A stretch of DNA of 64,000 bases from Paludibacteraceae bacterium (GCA_024399495.1 JAKSNY010000006.1:58533-122532); one strand, 5' to 3'; counted from the first letter of the stretch, positions 44,281 through 52,841 are shown. Translations and numbers: made by a program. The notes: generated from the sequence alone by a model not told the origin.

Positions 44281-45035
44281 CTTGTAAGGTTATATAGTTT
44301 AATAGTCTCTTTAGCCTCTTTTACATCGTGAACTCTAAGTATGTCAGCCCCTCTGTCAAGTAACATTGCGTTAAGTGCCGTAGTCCCATTCAAGGAATCT
44401 TCTGGCGTGCTGTTTAATGTTTTGTAAATCATACTCTTGCGTGATATGCCCGCAAGTATAGGCAACTTGAATTCCTTTAATACGCTAAAATTTTGTATTA
44501 TATTAAAATCACACTCTATGGTTTTTCCAAACCCGAACCCAGGGTCTATGATTATGTCGCACACCCCTTTGTCTGTCAATGAGTATATCTGTTTTGAAAA
44601 CCAATACAGCATTTTGTCTATAGAATCTCCACCAGGGTAAGTAAGTACATACGCCGTATGCAGTTCCGCCGCCAGTTCAAACATCTCTTCTGAACCTCCG
44701 CTTATATCATTTATCATTGACACCCTGATGTTTTCAACAGCCCATCTTGCAACTGATGGTCGGAATGTATCAATGCTTACAGCCCTTCCTTTTGTAAGTT
44801 CCTTTAACTTTGGCAATGCGTTTTTAAGGCGTTCCAACTCATCACTTTCGGAGCAGTATGCGGCATCGTGTCTTGTACTGCAACCTCCAATGTCTATAAT
44901 GTCTGCATTTGTTACCAAATCAAACGCATAACGGCTCTTTTCATAAAAGCTGTCGGGAGTGATGTTCAGGATTCCCATGACTTTTGGGATGTCAAGATTC
45001 ATCAATTGCCCGTTAAAGTTTATAGTTTCTGTCAT
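44262..45035 (-). CDS. folP: Dihydropteroate synthase
   Basis: A 257-residue DHPS, which joins para-aminobenzoate to 6-hydroxymethyl-dihydropterin pyrophosphate. VMGILNITPDSF and DIIDIGGCSTR are the first two DHPS signatures, followed by SIDTFRPSVARWAVE, DIIIDPGFGFGKTIE and GISRKSMIY with RVHDV near the end. All conserved regions are present. It overlaps cdaA at its end. Confidence 0.96.
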   Translation of the reverse strand: MTETINFNGQLMNLDIPKVMGILNITPDSFYEKSRYAFDLVTNADIIDIGGCSTRHDAAYCSESDELERLKNALPKLKELTKGRAVSIDTFRPSVARWAVENIRVSMINDISGGSEEMFELAAELHTAYVLTYPGGDSIDKMLYWFSKQIYSLTDKGVCDIIIDPGFGFGKTIECDFNIIQNFSVLKEFKLPILAGISRKSMIYKTLNSTPEDSLNGTTALNAMLLDRGADILRVHDVKEAKETIKLYNLTRCSHSA

Positions 45036-45168
45036 TACAAACTACAAAGTTAGCAATTTTTTGGAATTCATACAGTAAAAATGTGCTATTTATATGCAAA
45101 TTATTGCTCATTATTGAATAAAATTAAAAAAAATGTACAAAAACGCAATAATTATCTACAAAAATAGT

Positions 45169-45176
45169 TATCTTTG
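45169..45176 (+). promoter_or_regulatory. gldJ-like gene -7 element (TATCTTTG)
   Basis: Perfect TAnnTTTG, 25 bases before ATG 45201. The 155-base gap to folP is otherwise AT rich. Confidence 0.6.
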
Positions 45177-45200
45177 TAGCCAAATGAATTTTTGAATACT

Positions 45201-46889
45201 ATGAATTTGAAATCTTTTAGAAATTTGCTTCTGCTTTGTGCTTTGGTTGTAGTTGCTTCTTCTTGTAATAAAGGTACATCAAATACAACAGGTTGGAAAT
45301 ATAATGACGCTAAATATGGCGGATTCCAAGTGGTGGATAACTATGAACAGGACACTCCTCCGGGAATGGTTCTCATAGGCGGTGGTACATTTACTATGGG
45401 TCGTGTAAACGAGGATGTTTATACAGAGTGGAACCACTATCCACGCCGTGTTACAGTAAACACATTCTATATGGACCAGTATGAAATCTCAAACCGTGAC
45501 TGGCGTGAGTATGTTTATTGGATGGATTTGATGTATGGCGGAAAGGTTTCTAAAAAATGCCGTCCGGACTCAACAGTTTGGCGTGACGAGATGGCGTATA
45601 ACGAGCCCTATCTTAACTATTACTTTACGCACGTAGCATACGATATGTATCCTGTAGTAGGTGTTACATGGGAGCAAGCCACAGACTATTGCGTTTGGCG
45701 TACCGACCGTGTAAACGAGCGTATCCTTATGGAGAACGGCGTGATAGATTTCCCTGACTTTGCTGTCATTTACCGTGATTCCGCTAAGGCTGACAATGAC
45801 ACTATTGCCAAGTCAAAGGTGTTTAATATGGGTAAATATGAGAAAGTTGAGTCTTATAGTCCGGATAATGCAAAATCACCTATAAAAACTGCATTTGGTG
45901 ATGTCCGTAAAACAACTATGAACGATGGTTTGATGTTGCCTAATTTCCGTCTTCCTACAGAGGCTGAGTGGGAGTTTGCCGCATACGGTATAGAGTCTGA
46001 AGAGGGTATGGAGAACTATGATAACAGACGTATCTACCCATGGGAAGGTTCTCAAACCCGTAACCCAAAACGTAAGTCAAGAGGCAAGATTATGGCAAAC
46101 TACGTTCGTGGCAAGGGTGATATGATGGGTGTTGCCGGAGACCTTAACGATAAGGCTACTATAACAGCCCCTGTAAATTCATATTGGCCAAACGATTACG
46201 GTTTGTATAATATGGCTGGTAACGTAAATGAGTGGACAATGGATGTATATCGTCAAACCACTACAGATGAGTTCCAAGAGTACAATCCATTCCGTGGTAA
46301 TGTATATCTTGCTCCTGTAAAAGATACAGCAAACTCATACGAGGTTGATAAATTAGGTAGATTAAGATATGACTTTGAGTATAAGAAATGGGGTGCAGGT
46401 GATGAAGAAGAAGAGACCGCTGCTGTTGAGTCTTCAGAGTCTTCTGAAGAAGAACTTGGCGATGAAGAAAACTCTGGAGAGGAGACCACCCAACAAGAGG
46501 CACCTAAGGTGGTTGCTACCGCAGGCTTGACTAGAGCGGATAGCATTCTTACCCGTCTTGCCTACGACAAACGTAACTTTAACGATGGTGACGCAAGGAG
46601 TGGTTATGACGGACAAAACGGTAAGTGGAAAGATGTTTCAATTGACCCGGATATGGCTACCAAACGTCTTTATGACGCAGATGCACCAGAAGACCCAGAG
46701 GGTATGCTTGCTACTAAAATATCTAACAATACACGTGTATATAAGGGTGGTGGTTGGAAAGACAGGGCATATTGGTTATCTCCTGCACAACGCCGCTATT
46801 TGGAACAAAATAAGTGTACTAACGACATAGGTTTCCGTTGTGCTATGCATCGTGTTGGTGCAGATAGGGGTAACAACGCTAAAAAATAG
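45201..46889 (+). CDS. gldJ: GldJ-type lipoprotein with FGE-sulfatase (SUMF1) domain
   Basis: A 562-residue lipoprotein (signal MNLKSFRNLLLLCALVVVASSC, lipobox). It carries TGWKYNDAKYGGFQV, a GGTFTMGR and the WREYVYWMD segment, LPTEAEWEFAAYG, and the C-terminal VYKGGGWKDRAYWLSP...DIGFRCAMH typical of GldJ rather than of PorK. Between residues 385 and 430 there is an acidic Glu/Ser insert. GldJ supports type IX secretion and gliding. The TTG three codons earlier is rejected. A porK/L/M/N set is not seen next to it; the next gene is an M16 peptidase. Confidence 0.85.
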   Translation: MNLKSFRNLLLLCALVVVASSCNKGTSNTTGWKYNDAKYGGFQVVDNYEQDTPPGMVLIGGGTFTMGRVNEDVYTEWNHYPRRVTVNTFYMDQYEISNRDWREYVYWMDLMYGGKVSKKCRPDSTVWRDEMAYNEPYLNYYFTHVAYDMYPVVGVTWEQATDYCVWRTDRVNERILMENGVIDFPDFAVIYRDSAKADNDTIAKSKVFNMGKYEKVESYSPDNAKSPIKTAFGDVRKTTMNDGLMLPNFRLPTEAEWEFAAYGIESEEGMENYDNRRIYPWEGSQTRNPKRKSRGKIMANYVRGKGDMMGVAGDLNDKATITAPVNSYWPNDYGLYNMAGNVNEWTMDVYRQTTTDEFQEYNPFRGNVYLAPVKDTANSYEVDKLGRLRYDFEYKKWGAGDEEEETAAVESSESSEEELGDEENSGEETTQQEAPKVVATAGLTRADSILTRLAYDKRNFNDGDARSGYDGQNGKWKDVSIDPDMATKRLYDADAPEDPEGMLATKISNNTRVYKGGGWKDRAYWLSPAQRRYLEQNKCTNDIGFRCAMHRVGADRGNNAKK

Positions 46890-46898
46890 TGGATTGAT

Positions 46899-48119
46899 TT
46901 GAATATCAATAATTATATTTTATCATCAGGAATTCGCCTGCTGCACGTAAAGGTAGCGGGCGATGTTTCTTATTGTGGTATGATTATTAACACAGGTACC
47001 AGAGATGAGGGTCAGAATGAGAGCGGATATGCCCATCTTGTGGAGCATTTAATGTTCAAAGGTACTTCAAAATATAGTGCAGAGCAGATTATTAGACGTA
47101 TAGAGGACATCGGGGGAGAGATAAACGCCTACACCACTAAAGAGGACACCACTGTTTATGCGGCATTCTTAAAAAGACACCTTGACAGAGTGTTCTCTCT
47201 TATTGCCCAGATGGTGCTTGACTCACAGTTCAGTCAGAGGTGCATAGATAAAGAGGTGGACGTGATTTGTGATGAGATAGACAGTTATATAGATAATCCG
47301 GCAGAGATAATACTTGATGATTTTGAAGACCTTATTTTCTGTGGCAATCCTCTTGGCAGAAACATTCTTGGCAATAAGAAAACTTTAAAGGCTGTAAGGC
47401 AGGGTAAGTTGTTGCAATTCTACAGACGTACATACACGCCTGACCAAATGCTCTTTTTTATTATGGGCAATTACTCTAAGGAGAGAGTGCAGAAACTTGC
47501 AAATAAGGTGTTTGCCTCTGTACAAGTTGTTAAAAGGGGCTATGAAAGAGAATTGCTTAAACCGTATGTTCCTGTAGTAAAGCAGGTTAATAAGAAAACC
47601 AAACAGACCCATTTGGTGCTGGGCAATAGGTGCTACTCTCTTTATGATGAAAACAGGTTTACATTTGCATTACTTAATAACATATTAGGTGGTGACTTTA
47701 TGAGTAGTGCCCTTAATATGAAGTTGCGTGAAAAGGAGGGGCTTGTTTATGAGGTGGATTCCAATTACACTGCCTATTACGAGACGGGCAACTGGAATAT
47801 TTACCTTGGCTGTGATGACTGCGATACAGATAGGGTGCTGAAAATAGTCAAAGACACACTGTGCAGTTTTGCAGACCGTCCCATAACTGAGCGTGAGCTG
47901 AAACTTGCCAAACGCCGTCTGCTTTCTTATCTTACAATATGTGGAGAGAATAGGGAGTCTTGGATATTGGGTACTGCCAAGCAGTTTCTTAATACAGGAA
48001 AGGTAATGGATAATAAGGAGATGGAGGCTAAAATAAACGCAGTTACCGCTGCCGATATCAGGTGCTGTGCAAGAGAGATTTTTGATTTACAGAAACTTAC
48101 GATACTGAGGTATCGGTGA
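46899..48119 (+). CDS. M16 family zinc metallopeptidase
   Basis: A 406-residue pitrilysin-family peptidase with HLVEHLMFKGT (inverted HxxEH zinc motif, about residue 46) and the second Glu of the M16 site near residue 122 (DVICDEIDSY). The C-terminal half is the second homologous domain (LREKEGLVYEVDSNYTAY). The start must be the TTG at 46899, because the frame is closed upstream at 46887 and the first ATG is inside the domain. It is 9 bases after gldJ and could process peptides in the periplasm or cytosol. Confidence 0.9.
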   Translation: MNINNYILSSGIRLLHVKVAGDVSYCGMIINTGTRDEGQNESGYAHLVEHLMFKGTSKYSAEQIIRRIEDIGGEINAYTTKEDTTVYAAFLKRHLDRVFSLIAQMVLDSQFSQRCIDKEVDVICDEIDSYIDNPAEIILDDFEDLIFCGNPLGRNILGNKKTLKAVRQGKLLQFYRRTYTPDQMLFFIMGNYSKERVQKLANKVFASVQVVKRGYERELLKPYVPVVKQVNKKTKQTHLVLGNRCYSLYDENRFTFALLNNILGGDFMSSALNMKLREKEGLVYEVDSNYTAYYETGNWNIYLGCDDCDTDRVLKIVKDTLCSFADRPITERELKLAKRRLLSYLTICGENRESWILGTAKQFLNTGKVMDNKEMEAKINAVTAADIRCCAREIFDLQKLTILRYR

Positions 48120-48140
48120 ATCGAGAAACTCCTAAACTTT

Positions 48141-48767
48141 ATGACTATAGATGATTACATATTAGAGCATTCCCAGCCTGAGTCAGAATTGCTGGCAAGG
48201 CTTGACCGTGAGGCAAACGTAAAGTTGCTGCACCCGCGTATGGTCAGCGGACATATTCAAGGCAGGCTGCTCAGTGCCCTATCGTGGATGATAAGACCTG
48301 AAAGAATTTTAGAGATAGGCACGTATGTAGGCTATTCTGCAATGTGTTTGGCGGAGGGACTTGCCGATAACGGCAAAATTATTACGTTAGACATTGATGA
48401 TGAGATAGAGGATATGGCAAGGGAGTATATAGCCCGGAGTCCGTATGCCGAAAAAATAGATTTCAGAATAGGCGATGCCGTAAAACTTATCCCTGAAATG
48501 GAGGAGGTGTTTGACCTTGTGTTTATAGACGGCAACAAGCGTGATTATATAGAGTATTATGAGTGTGTTCTGCCAAAAGTAAAGAAGGGCGGTTTTATAC
48601 TTGCAGACAACACATTGTGGGCAGGCAAGGTTGCTGAGACACCTGAGAGTAACGATTATCAGACAAAGGGGCTTATTGCCTTTAACGATTTTATAGCAAA
48701 AGATGAAAGAATTGACAGATTTATCTTACCTTTGCGTGACGGACTTACCATTATGAGGGTAAGATAA
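48141..48767 (+). CDS. SAM-dependent O-methyltransferase (COG4122 type)
   Basis: A 208-residue class I methyltransferase of the O-methyltransferase family 3 type: ILEIGTYVGYSAMCLAEGL motif I (about 52-70), DIDDEIEDMAREYI motif II and VFDLVFIDGNKRDYIEYYE with DNTLWAGKV. Catechol-like or other small substrate is likely; unproven. Located in a run with the peptidase and rbfA. Confidence 0.88.
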   Translation: MTIDDYILEHSQPESELLARLDREANVKLLHPRMVSGHIQGRLLSALSWMIRPERILEIGTYVGYSAMCLAEGLADNGKIITLDIDDEIEDMAREYIARSPYAEKIDFRIGDAVKLIPEMEEVFDLVFIDGNKRDYIEYYECVLPKVKKGGFILADNTLWAGKVAETPESNDYQTKGLIAFNDFIAKDERIDRFILPLRDGLTIMRVR

Positions 48768-48795
48768 TATCTGTACCTAACCCGATGTAAACATT

Positions 48796-49137
48796 ATGGA
48801 AACAACAAGACAAAACAAGATTGCAAGGCTTATACAAAAAGAGTTATGTGATATTTTTTTAGGTATGACCCGTCAGATGCACGGCACAATAGTATCCACT
48901 ACAATAGTAAGGATTAGCCCTGATCTTAGCGTGGCAAGAGTGTATTTAAGCATATTTCCGTCTGAGAAATCTCAGGAGCTTCTGGATTTTATAAATTCCA
49001 AGACCGTCAGCATACGTCATGATTTGGCGGCACGCACCAGATTCCAACTGCGTACAGTGCCAACCCTCACATTCTATAAGGATGATTCATTGGATTATAT
49101 AGATAATATTGATAAACTATTACATAGTAATGTATGA
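48796..49137 (+). CDS. rbfA: Ribosome-binding factor A
   Basis: A 113-residue RbfA, a KH-like 30S maturation factor. N-terminal TRQNKIARLIQKELCDIF, then SPDLSVARVYLSIFPSEK and the C-terminal RTVPTLTFYKDDSLDYIDNIDKLL segment are characteristic. Normal length. It is followed by the LolC/E-like permease after 31 bases with an ATGTATG heptamer remnant at its stop. Confidence 0.93.
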   Translation: METTRQNKIARLIQKELCDIFLGMTRQMHGTIVSTTIVRISPDLSVARVYLSIFPSEKSQELLDFINSKTVSIRHDLAARTRFQLRTVPTLTFYKDDSLDYIDNIDKLLHSNV

Positions 49138-49168
49138 TGTATGAATTTTTCTTACATTACGAAATATA

Positions 49169-50365
49169 ATGAACATTTCTCTTAAAATAGCGTCCCGTTA
49201 CCTCTTTTCAAAGAAGAGTCACAGTGCCATAAACATTGTGTCTATGATTTCTGTGTGCGGTGTAGCGGTGGGAACTATGGCATTAGTGTGCGTGTTATCG
49301 GTTTATAACGGATTCCAGGGAGTTATAGAGGGGTTGTTCAGTAATTTTGACCCACAGATAAGAATTGAGGCATCGGGCAGTAAGAGTTTTAATCCCGATA
49401 AGCTTGCAGAAATTAAACTTATGCCTGATATTGAATGTCTTAGTTATGTAATAGAGGAGAATGCCTTGTTAAAATTCAAGGACAAGCAGTTGCCCGTAAC
49501 TGTAAAAGGTGTGGAAGACAATTATGAATCGCTTACTAATATATCTGCCATAATGGTTCAGGGAGAGTTCTCTCTGCATGAGGGTAATTTCTGCAAGGCG
49601 GTGCTTGGTGCAGGGCTGGCAGGAAATATAGGTAGCGGAGTATATATTGTTGACCCAATTCACCTTTACGCCCCTAAGCGTGAGGGTAATATCTCAATGA
49701 TACGCCCTGACCGCTCTTTTAATGAGATAACGGCGTTTCCATCGGGTAGTTTTATGGTAAGGCAAGATAAATATGACAACACTCTTGTAATCATACCTAT
49801 AAATCAGGCAAGAGAGTTGTTTGAGTATGAGACAGAGGTTACATCGGCAGACATCAGGTTAAAGCCAAAAGCCAGTGAACGTAAATTCATAGAAAAGGCA
49901 CAAGCGGCATTAGGTTCAGATTTTGAGGTGCTTGACCGCTACGCACAGCAGAAGGATTTTTACCGTATGATGGAGGTGGAGAAGTGGATTACATACCTTA
50001 TTCTATCCTTTATTCTAATGATTGCGGCGTTTAATATAATTGGCTCATTATCAATGCTTATTATAGAGAAAAAAGATGATATCCAGACTCTTTCCCATTT
50101 AGGGTTAGACAGACGTGGTGTTTTCCGTGTGTTTTTCTACGATGGTTGCCTCACATCTCTTATAGGAGTAGTATCGGGTATTGTGATAGGGCTGGTTTTG
50201 TGCTGGCTGCAGTACAGGTTTGAATTTATAACTATGGGCAGTGGCGGCACGTATATTGTAAACGCCTACCCTATAAAAGTCTGTATAACAGATATATTAA
50301 TTATTTTTGTAACAGTAATGGGGCTAGGCTGTATAGCGTCTTACTTTACAGCAAAACATGTTTAA
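49169..50365 (+). CDS. FtsX/LolC-E-like ABC transporter permease
   Basis: A 398-residue permease with the MacB/LolE plan: N-terminal cytoplasmic and first span (AINIVSMISVCGVAVGTMALV), a periplasmic domain (about 50-265), then three spans near residues 275, 325 and 375. It would extract lipoproteins or move lipids or peptides from the inner membrane; the ATPase partner is not next to it. GFQGVIEGLFSNFDPQIRI is typical of LolC/E. Confidence 0.85.
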   Translation: MNISLKIASRYLFSKKSHSAINIVSMISVCGVAVGTMALVCVLSVYNGFQGVIEGLFSNFDPQIRIEASGSKSFNPDKLAEIKLMPDIECLSYVIEENALLKFKDKQLPVTVKGVEDNYESLTNISAIMVQGEFSLHEGNFCKAVLGAGLAGNIGSGVYIVDPIHLYAPKREGNISMIRPDRSFNEITAFPSGSFMVRQDKYDNTLVIIPINQARELFEYETEVTSADIRLKPKASERKFIEKAQAALGSDFEVLDRYAQQKDFYRMMEVEKWITYLILSFILMIAAFNIIGSLSMLIIEKKDDIQTLSHLGLDRRGVFRVFFYDGCLTSLIGVVSGIVIGLVLCWLQYRFEFITMGSGGTYIVNAYPIKVCITDILIIFVTVMGLGCIASYFTAKHV

Positions 50366-50368
50366 CCA

Positions 50369-50893
50369 ATGAAGAAACTACTATTGTTATTACTATTGCT
50401 CCCAATCCGGCTGTATTCAGTAAACTACATGATGTATGCCGGCATTTACGGTAAGGATTGTGTAGATGATGAGGAATCTCCCATCTATGGAGCCACTTAT
50501 AGTGCTTATCCTAAAGATTTGGTTGATGCTCAGTTCCCTGGTGGTGACTTGGAATTAAGTCTCTATCTTGGACGCAATACAGAGATTCAGGAGGTGTATA
50601 GCGGGGAGTACGATAAAAACGGAGAGCCACTGCTTGTTACAGGCGAGGTTATAGTGGAGTTTGTTATTGACAGGTGTGGCAAGCCTGGTAAGTTTAAAAT
50701 TCTGCAGTCTCTTACAGAAGAGCAAGATGCAGAGGCTTTGCGAGTTATGGAGAGCCTGCCAGCGTTTAGAGCCGCCACTATTGACGGGTATCGGGTTAAA
50801 AGTGCATACGTGGCACCTATCGTATTTTCAAAAGACCATTATACCAAGCAGAGTAATAGTGGCGATTACTACAACGATGTGGATATTTGGTAG
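50369..50893 (+). CDS. TonB C-terminal-like domain protein
   Basis: A 174-residue secreted protein with a short signal peptide (MKKLLLLLLLLPIRLYS). Residues about 90-160 fit the TonB C-terminal fold (VEFVIDRCGKPGKFKILQSL...EALRVMESLPAFRAATIDGYRV). It lacks the proline spacer and a membrane span after processing, as in many Bacteroidales TonB-like proteins. Starts 4 bases after the permease. Confidence 0.8.
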   Translation: MKKLLLLLLLLPIRLYSVNYMMYAGIYGKDCVDDEESPIYGATYSAYPKDLVDAQFPGGDLELSLYLGRNTEIQEVYSGEYDKNGEPLLVTGEVIVEFVIDRCGKPGKFKILQSLTEEQDAEALRVMESLPAFRAATIDGYRVKSAYVAPIVFSKDHYTKQSNSGDYYNDVDIW

Positions 50894-50899
50894 TTCTCT

Positions 50900-51499
50900 A
50901 TGGATTTTATGATTGAGATTGGAGATACCCTTATAAGCTCAGCACTGTTTACAGAGCAGTTTGTTTGTGATATAGCAAAATGTCACGGTGATTGTTGCAA
51001 AGAGGGTGACGGCGGAGCCCCTGTAACCGATGCTGAAATTCCACTTATAGAGTCTGCCGTATCGGCTGTAGAGCCGTTTATATCGGCAGAGGCTAAAGAG
51101 GTTATAAAAAACCAGGGCGTTGTATATACAGACCCCGATGGGGAGCATCTAACCTCATTGTCTCCATCTGATGAGTGCGTTTTTGCCTATAAAAAAGATG
51201 GTGTATGGCAGTGTGCATTAGAGACAGCGTACCTATCGGGTAAATGTGCCATACGCAAGCCTATATCTTGTTATCTATATCCTGTAAGGGTTAAAAAGCA
51301 TAAAAAATTCACAGCAGTTGAGTATCATCAGTGGAGCATCTGCAAGTGTGCCTGTGAGAACGGCAAACGCCTTAAAGTGCCTGTATATAAGTTTCTGCGA
51401 GAACCGCTTATTGCCGCCTTTGGAGCGGAGTGGTACTCTGAATTGTGCCTTGCCGCACAGAGTTTCTACGCATCAGATTATTATATACGCAAACAATAG
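50900..51499 (+). CDS. DUF3109 family cysteine-rich protein
   Basis: A 199-residue DUF3109 protein. The N-terminal cysteine cluster FVCDIAKCHGDCCKEGDGG (from about residue 22) and the C-terminal CKCACENGKRLKVPVYKFL segment are characteristic and suggest metal binding, perhaps Fe-S. Function unknown. ATG 50900 or 50909 could start it. It closes the operon running from gldJ onwards. Confidence 0.85.
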   Translation: MDFMIEIGDTLISSALFTEQFVCDIAKCHGDCCKEGDGGAPVTDAEIPLIESAVSAVEPFISAEAKEVIKNQGVVYTDPDGEHLTSLSPSDECVFAYKKDGVWQCALETAYLSGKCAIRKPISCYLYPVRVKKHKKFTAVEYHQWSICKCACENGKRLKVPVYKFLREPLIAAFGAEWYSELCLAAQSFYASDYYIRKQ

Positions 51500-51542
51500 A
51501 GAAACCACAAAACATACTTTTTTCAAAAAATGCCTTGCTTTT

Positions 51543-51574
51543 TTTGGTTATGTGTACAAATTCACTTAAATTTG
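51543..51574 (+). promoter_or_regulatory. Consensus promoter for the intron-bearing tRNA-Leu
   Basis: TTTG (51543-51546), exactly 20 bases, TAAATTTG (51567-51574). The -33 TTTG is the tail of a hairpin CAAAAAATGC/GCTTTTTTTG (51524-51546), which probably terminates the upstream operon. Start of transcription is near 51581, the tRNA begins at 51597. Confidence 0.8.
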
Positions 51575-51596
51575 CAGTGGTTTTTTGAAAACCTCT

Positions 51597-51901
51597 GCCC
51601 GAGTGGTGGAATGGTAGACACGAAGGACTTTGAAATTGTTGTGGTTTATTAAACCAAGGTAAAGAGTGCTTAAGGAGAAATCCTTAATGTAGAAGTGGGC
51701 TAATTCGGTGAATGTTGCAGCCGTATAAATGCAAAGAACGCCGAGCTAAGTGGAATCAATGATTCCTAAATGTGTAGAGACTATATACCCACAACCTAAG
51801 TTCCCTGAGAATAAGGTTAAGACATAGTCCAAGCAAACAGAAGTTTGTATGAAAATCCTTTGGCCATTACGGCTGTGCGGGTTCAAGTCCCGCCTCGGGT
51901 A
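51597..51901 (+). tRNA. tRNA-Leu(UAA) interrupted by a group I intron
   Basis: Exon 1 is 51597-51630 (GCCCGAG acceptor half, D arm, AAGGACTT) and exon 2 is 51852-51901 (AAAATCCTT, variable arm TGGCCATTACGGCTG, T arm GCGGGTTCAAGTCCCGC, CTCGGGT and A73). Joining them gives an 84-nt class II tRNA with a seven-base loop CTTAAAA, anticodon UAA. The acceptor has a G1-U72 wobble and CCA is not encoded. A perfect terminator follows. Confidence 0.92.
51631..51851 (+). other. Group I intron in the anticodon loop of tRNA-Leu(UAA), 221 nt
   Basis: The insertion follows anticodon position 34, as in cyanobacterial tRNA-Leu(UAA) introns. Core elements can be read: a P-like AATTCGGTGAAT (about 51703), Q-like AACGCCGAGCTAAG (about 51737), R-like GTGTAGAGACTATAT (about 51770) and S-like AAGACATAGTCCAAG (about 51820). 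The last base is G, as required. There is no ORF inside. Boundaries are set by restoring the loop, since the P1 pairing is not fully clear to me. Confidence 0.88.
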
Positions 51902-51910
51902 CACAGAAAA

Positions 51911-51946
51911 TCGCTGATAATTTACAGATTATCAGCGAATTTTTTT
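51911..51946 (+). terminator. Terminator after tRNA-Leu
   Basis: TCGCTGATAAT (51911-51921) pairs perfectly with ATTATCAGCGA (51928-51938), followed by a T-run. Confidence 0.9.
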
Positions 51947-51956
51947 GTGATTTTTA

Positions 51957-51988
51957 TTTGTATATGTGCTATATTTTTAGTAAATTTG
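51957..51988 (+). promoter_or_regulatory. Promoter of the HNH endonuclease gene
   Basis: TTTG (51957-51960), exactly 20 bases, TAAATTTG (51981-51988). The ATG at 51992 is only 3 bases beyond the -7 box, so the mRNA is likely leaderless or nearly so. Confidence 0.75.
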
Positions 51989-51991
51989 AGT

Positions 51992-52465
51992 ATGAAAAAA
52001 CGGTGGACAGATAATCAATTTATTTTGGCGGTCAAAAGCAGTTTCTCTTATGCTCAAGTTATAAAGAAATTGGGGTTGAAGGTTGCAGGGAGTAATTATG
52101 AGACAGTGAAACGAAAAATTAAGGAATTGCATTTAGATACAACTCATTTTACTGGTCAGGGTTGGAACTGCGGAGAGAATTTTACTCCATTAAGAGAGGC
52201 ACGCTCTTTATCAGAAATATTAGTTGAACATTCCACTTTTATAAATGCAAATCATTTAAAGGAACGTTTGCTTAAGGAGGGTTTAAAAGAATATAAATGT
52301 GAATGTTGTGGCAACTCAGAATGGTTAGGGGCTCCTATTGCATTGGAATTGCATCATATAAATGGGGTGCGAGATGACCAAAGATTGGAAAATCTGCAAC
52401 TATTATGTCCTAATTGTCATGCTTGCACTAAGAACTATCGTGGTAAAAATAAGAATAAACGATAG
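51992..52465 (+). CDS. HNH endonuclease beside the tRNA-Leu intron
   Basis: A 157-residue protein. The N-terminal region (KRWTDNQFILAVKSSFSYAQVIKKLGLK) is a helix-turn-helix-like DNA-binding part, followed by LDTTHFTGQGWNCG, and the HNH zinc finger CECCGNSEW...LELHHINGVRDDQRLENLQLLCPNCHA with Cys pairs. This matches phage- and intron-associated HNH proteins. An in-frame ATG at 51845 lies in the intron/tRNA and is rejected. It starts after the tRNA terminator and has its own promoter. It is free-standing, yet close enough to suggest a role in intron or tRNA-locus mobility. Confidence 0.85.
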   Translation: MKKRWTDNQFILAVKSSFSYAQVIKKLGLKVAGSNYETVKRKIKELHLDTTHFTGQGWNCGENFTPLREARSLSEILVEHSTFINANHLKERLLKEGLKEYKCECCGNSEWLGAPIALELHHINGVRDDQRLENLQLLCPNCHACTKNYRGKNKNKR

Positions 52466-52523
52466 ATAATTAAATATAGATATAAATTGCATATTGAGAA
52501 AAATTGCGTATATTTGCACAATT

Positions 52524-52773
52524 GAGTGGCAAGTGTGCCACTAAAGACATATTAAAAGGCGTCTTTTGACGCATTGTTGCGACTATTGAAACTTCGCAAA
52601 TTTCATAATCACCTCGTAACGATGCAACATTGGATGTCTGCGTGTATGTAGTTTATAGATGATACTATCATCTGCACTTACATACGGCGTGGACTTCGTG
52701 TTGTTAGTTTTAGGTGATAGGTATGCGAAGACCTCAATAGCGGAACTGCAACAATGCAAGTCCCGCTTTTTTT
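52524..52773 (+). ncRNA. Structured ncRNA, 6S-like (candidate ssrS / Bacteroidales-1 type)
   Basis: A -7 box TATATTTG (52509-52516) starts it and a T-run (52767-52773) ends it. The interior is a long rod of nested complementary segments: CATTGTTGC (52572-52580) with GCAACAATG (52748-52756), CTATTGA with TCAATAG, CTTCGCA with TGCGAAG, ATCACCT with AGGTGAT, CAACA with TGTTG and GTATGTA with TACATAC. A small hairpin AGTGGCAAG-TGT-GCCACT precedes it. Length and rod shape fit 6S RNA; the Bacteroidales-1 family has, from memory, been linked to 6S. No ORF lies in 52466-52841. Confidence 0.65.
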
Positions 52774-52841
52774 ATGTACCATTTGCAGTTTGAAAGATAA
52801 ACAGATAAAAACAATATTAACCATTTAAAAAACTTAAAGTT

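Noticed and set aside
45192-45200. TTG start of the GldJ-type protein
   Set aside because: ATG 45201 begins a complete lipoprotein signal peptide and is nearer the usual start.
51845-51991. N-terminal extension of the HNH protein
   Set aside because: These codons lie in the intron 3' end, the tRNA exon and its terminator; the conserved HNH family N-terminus starts at 51992.
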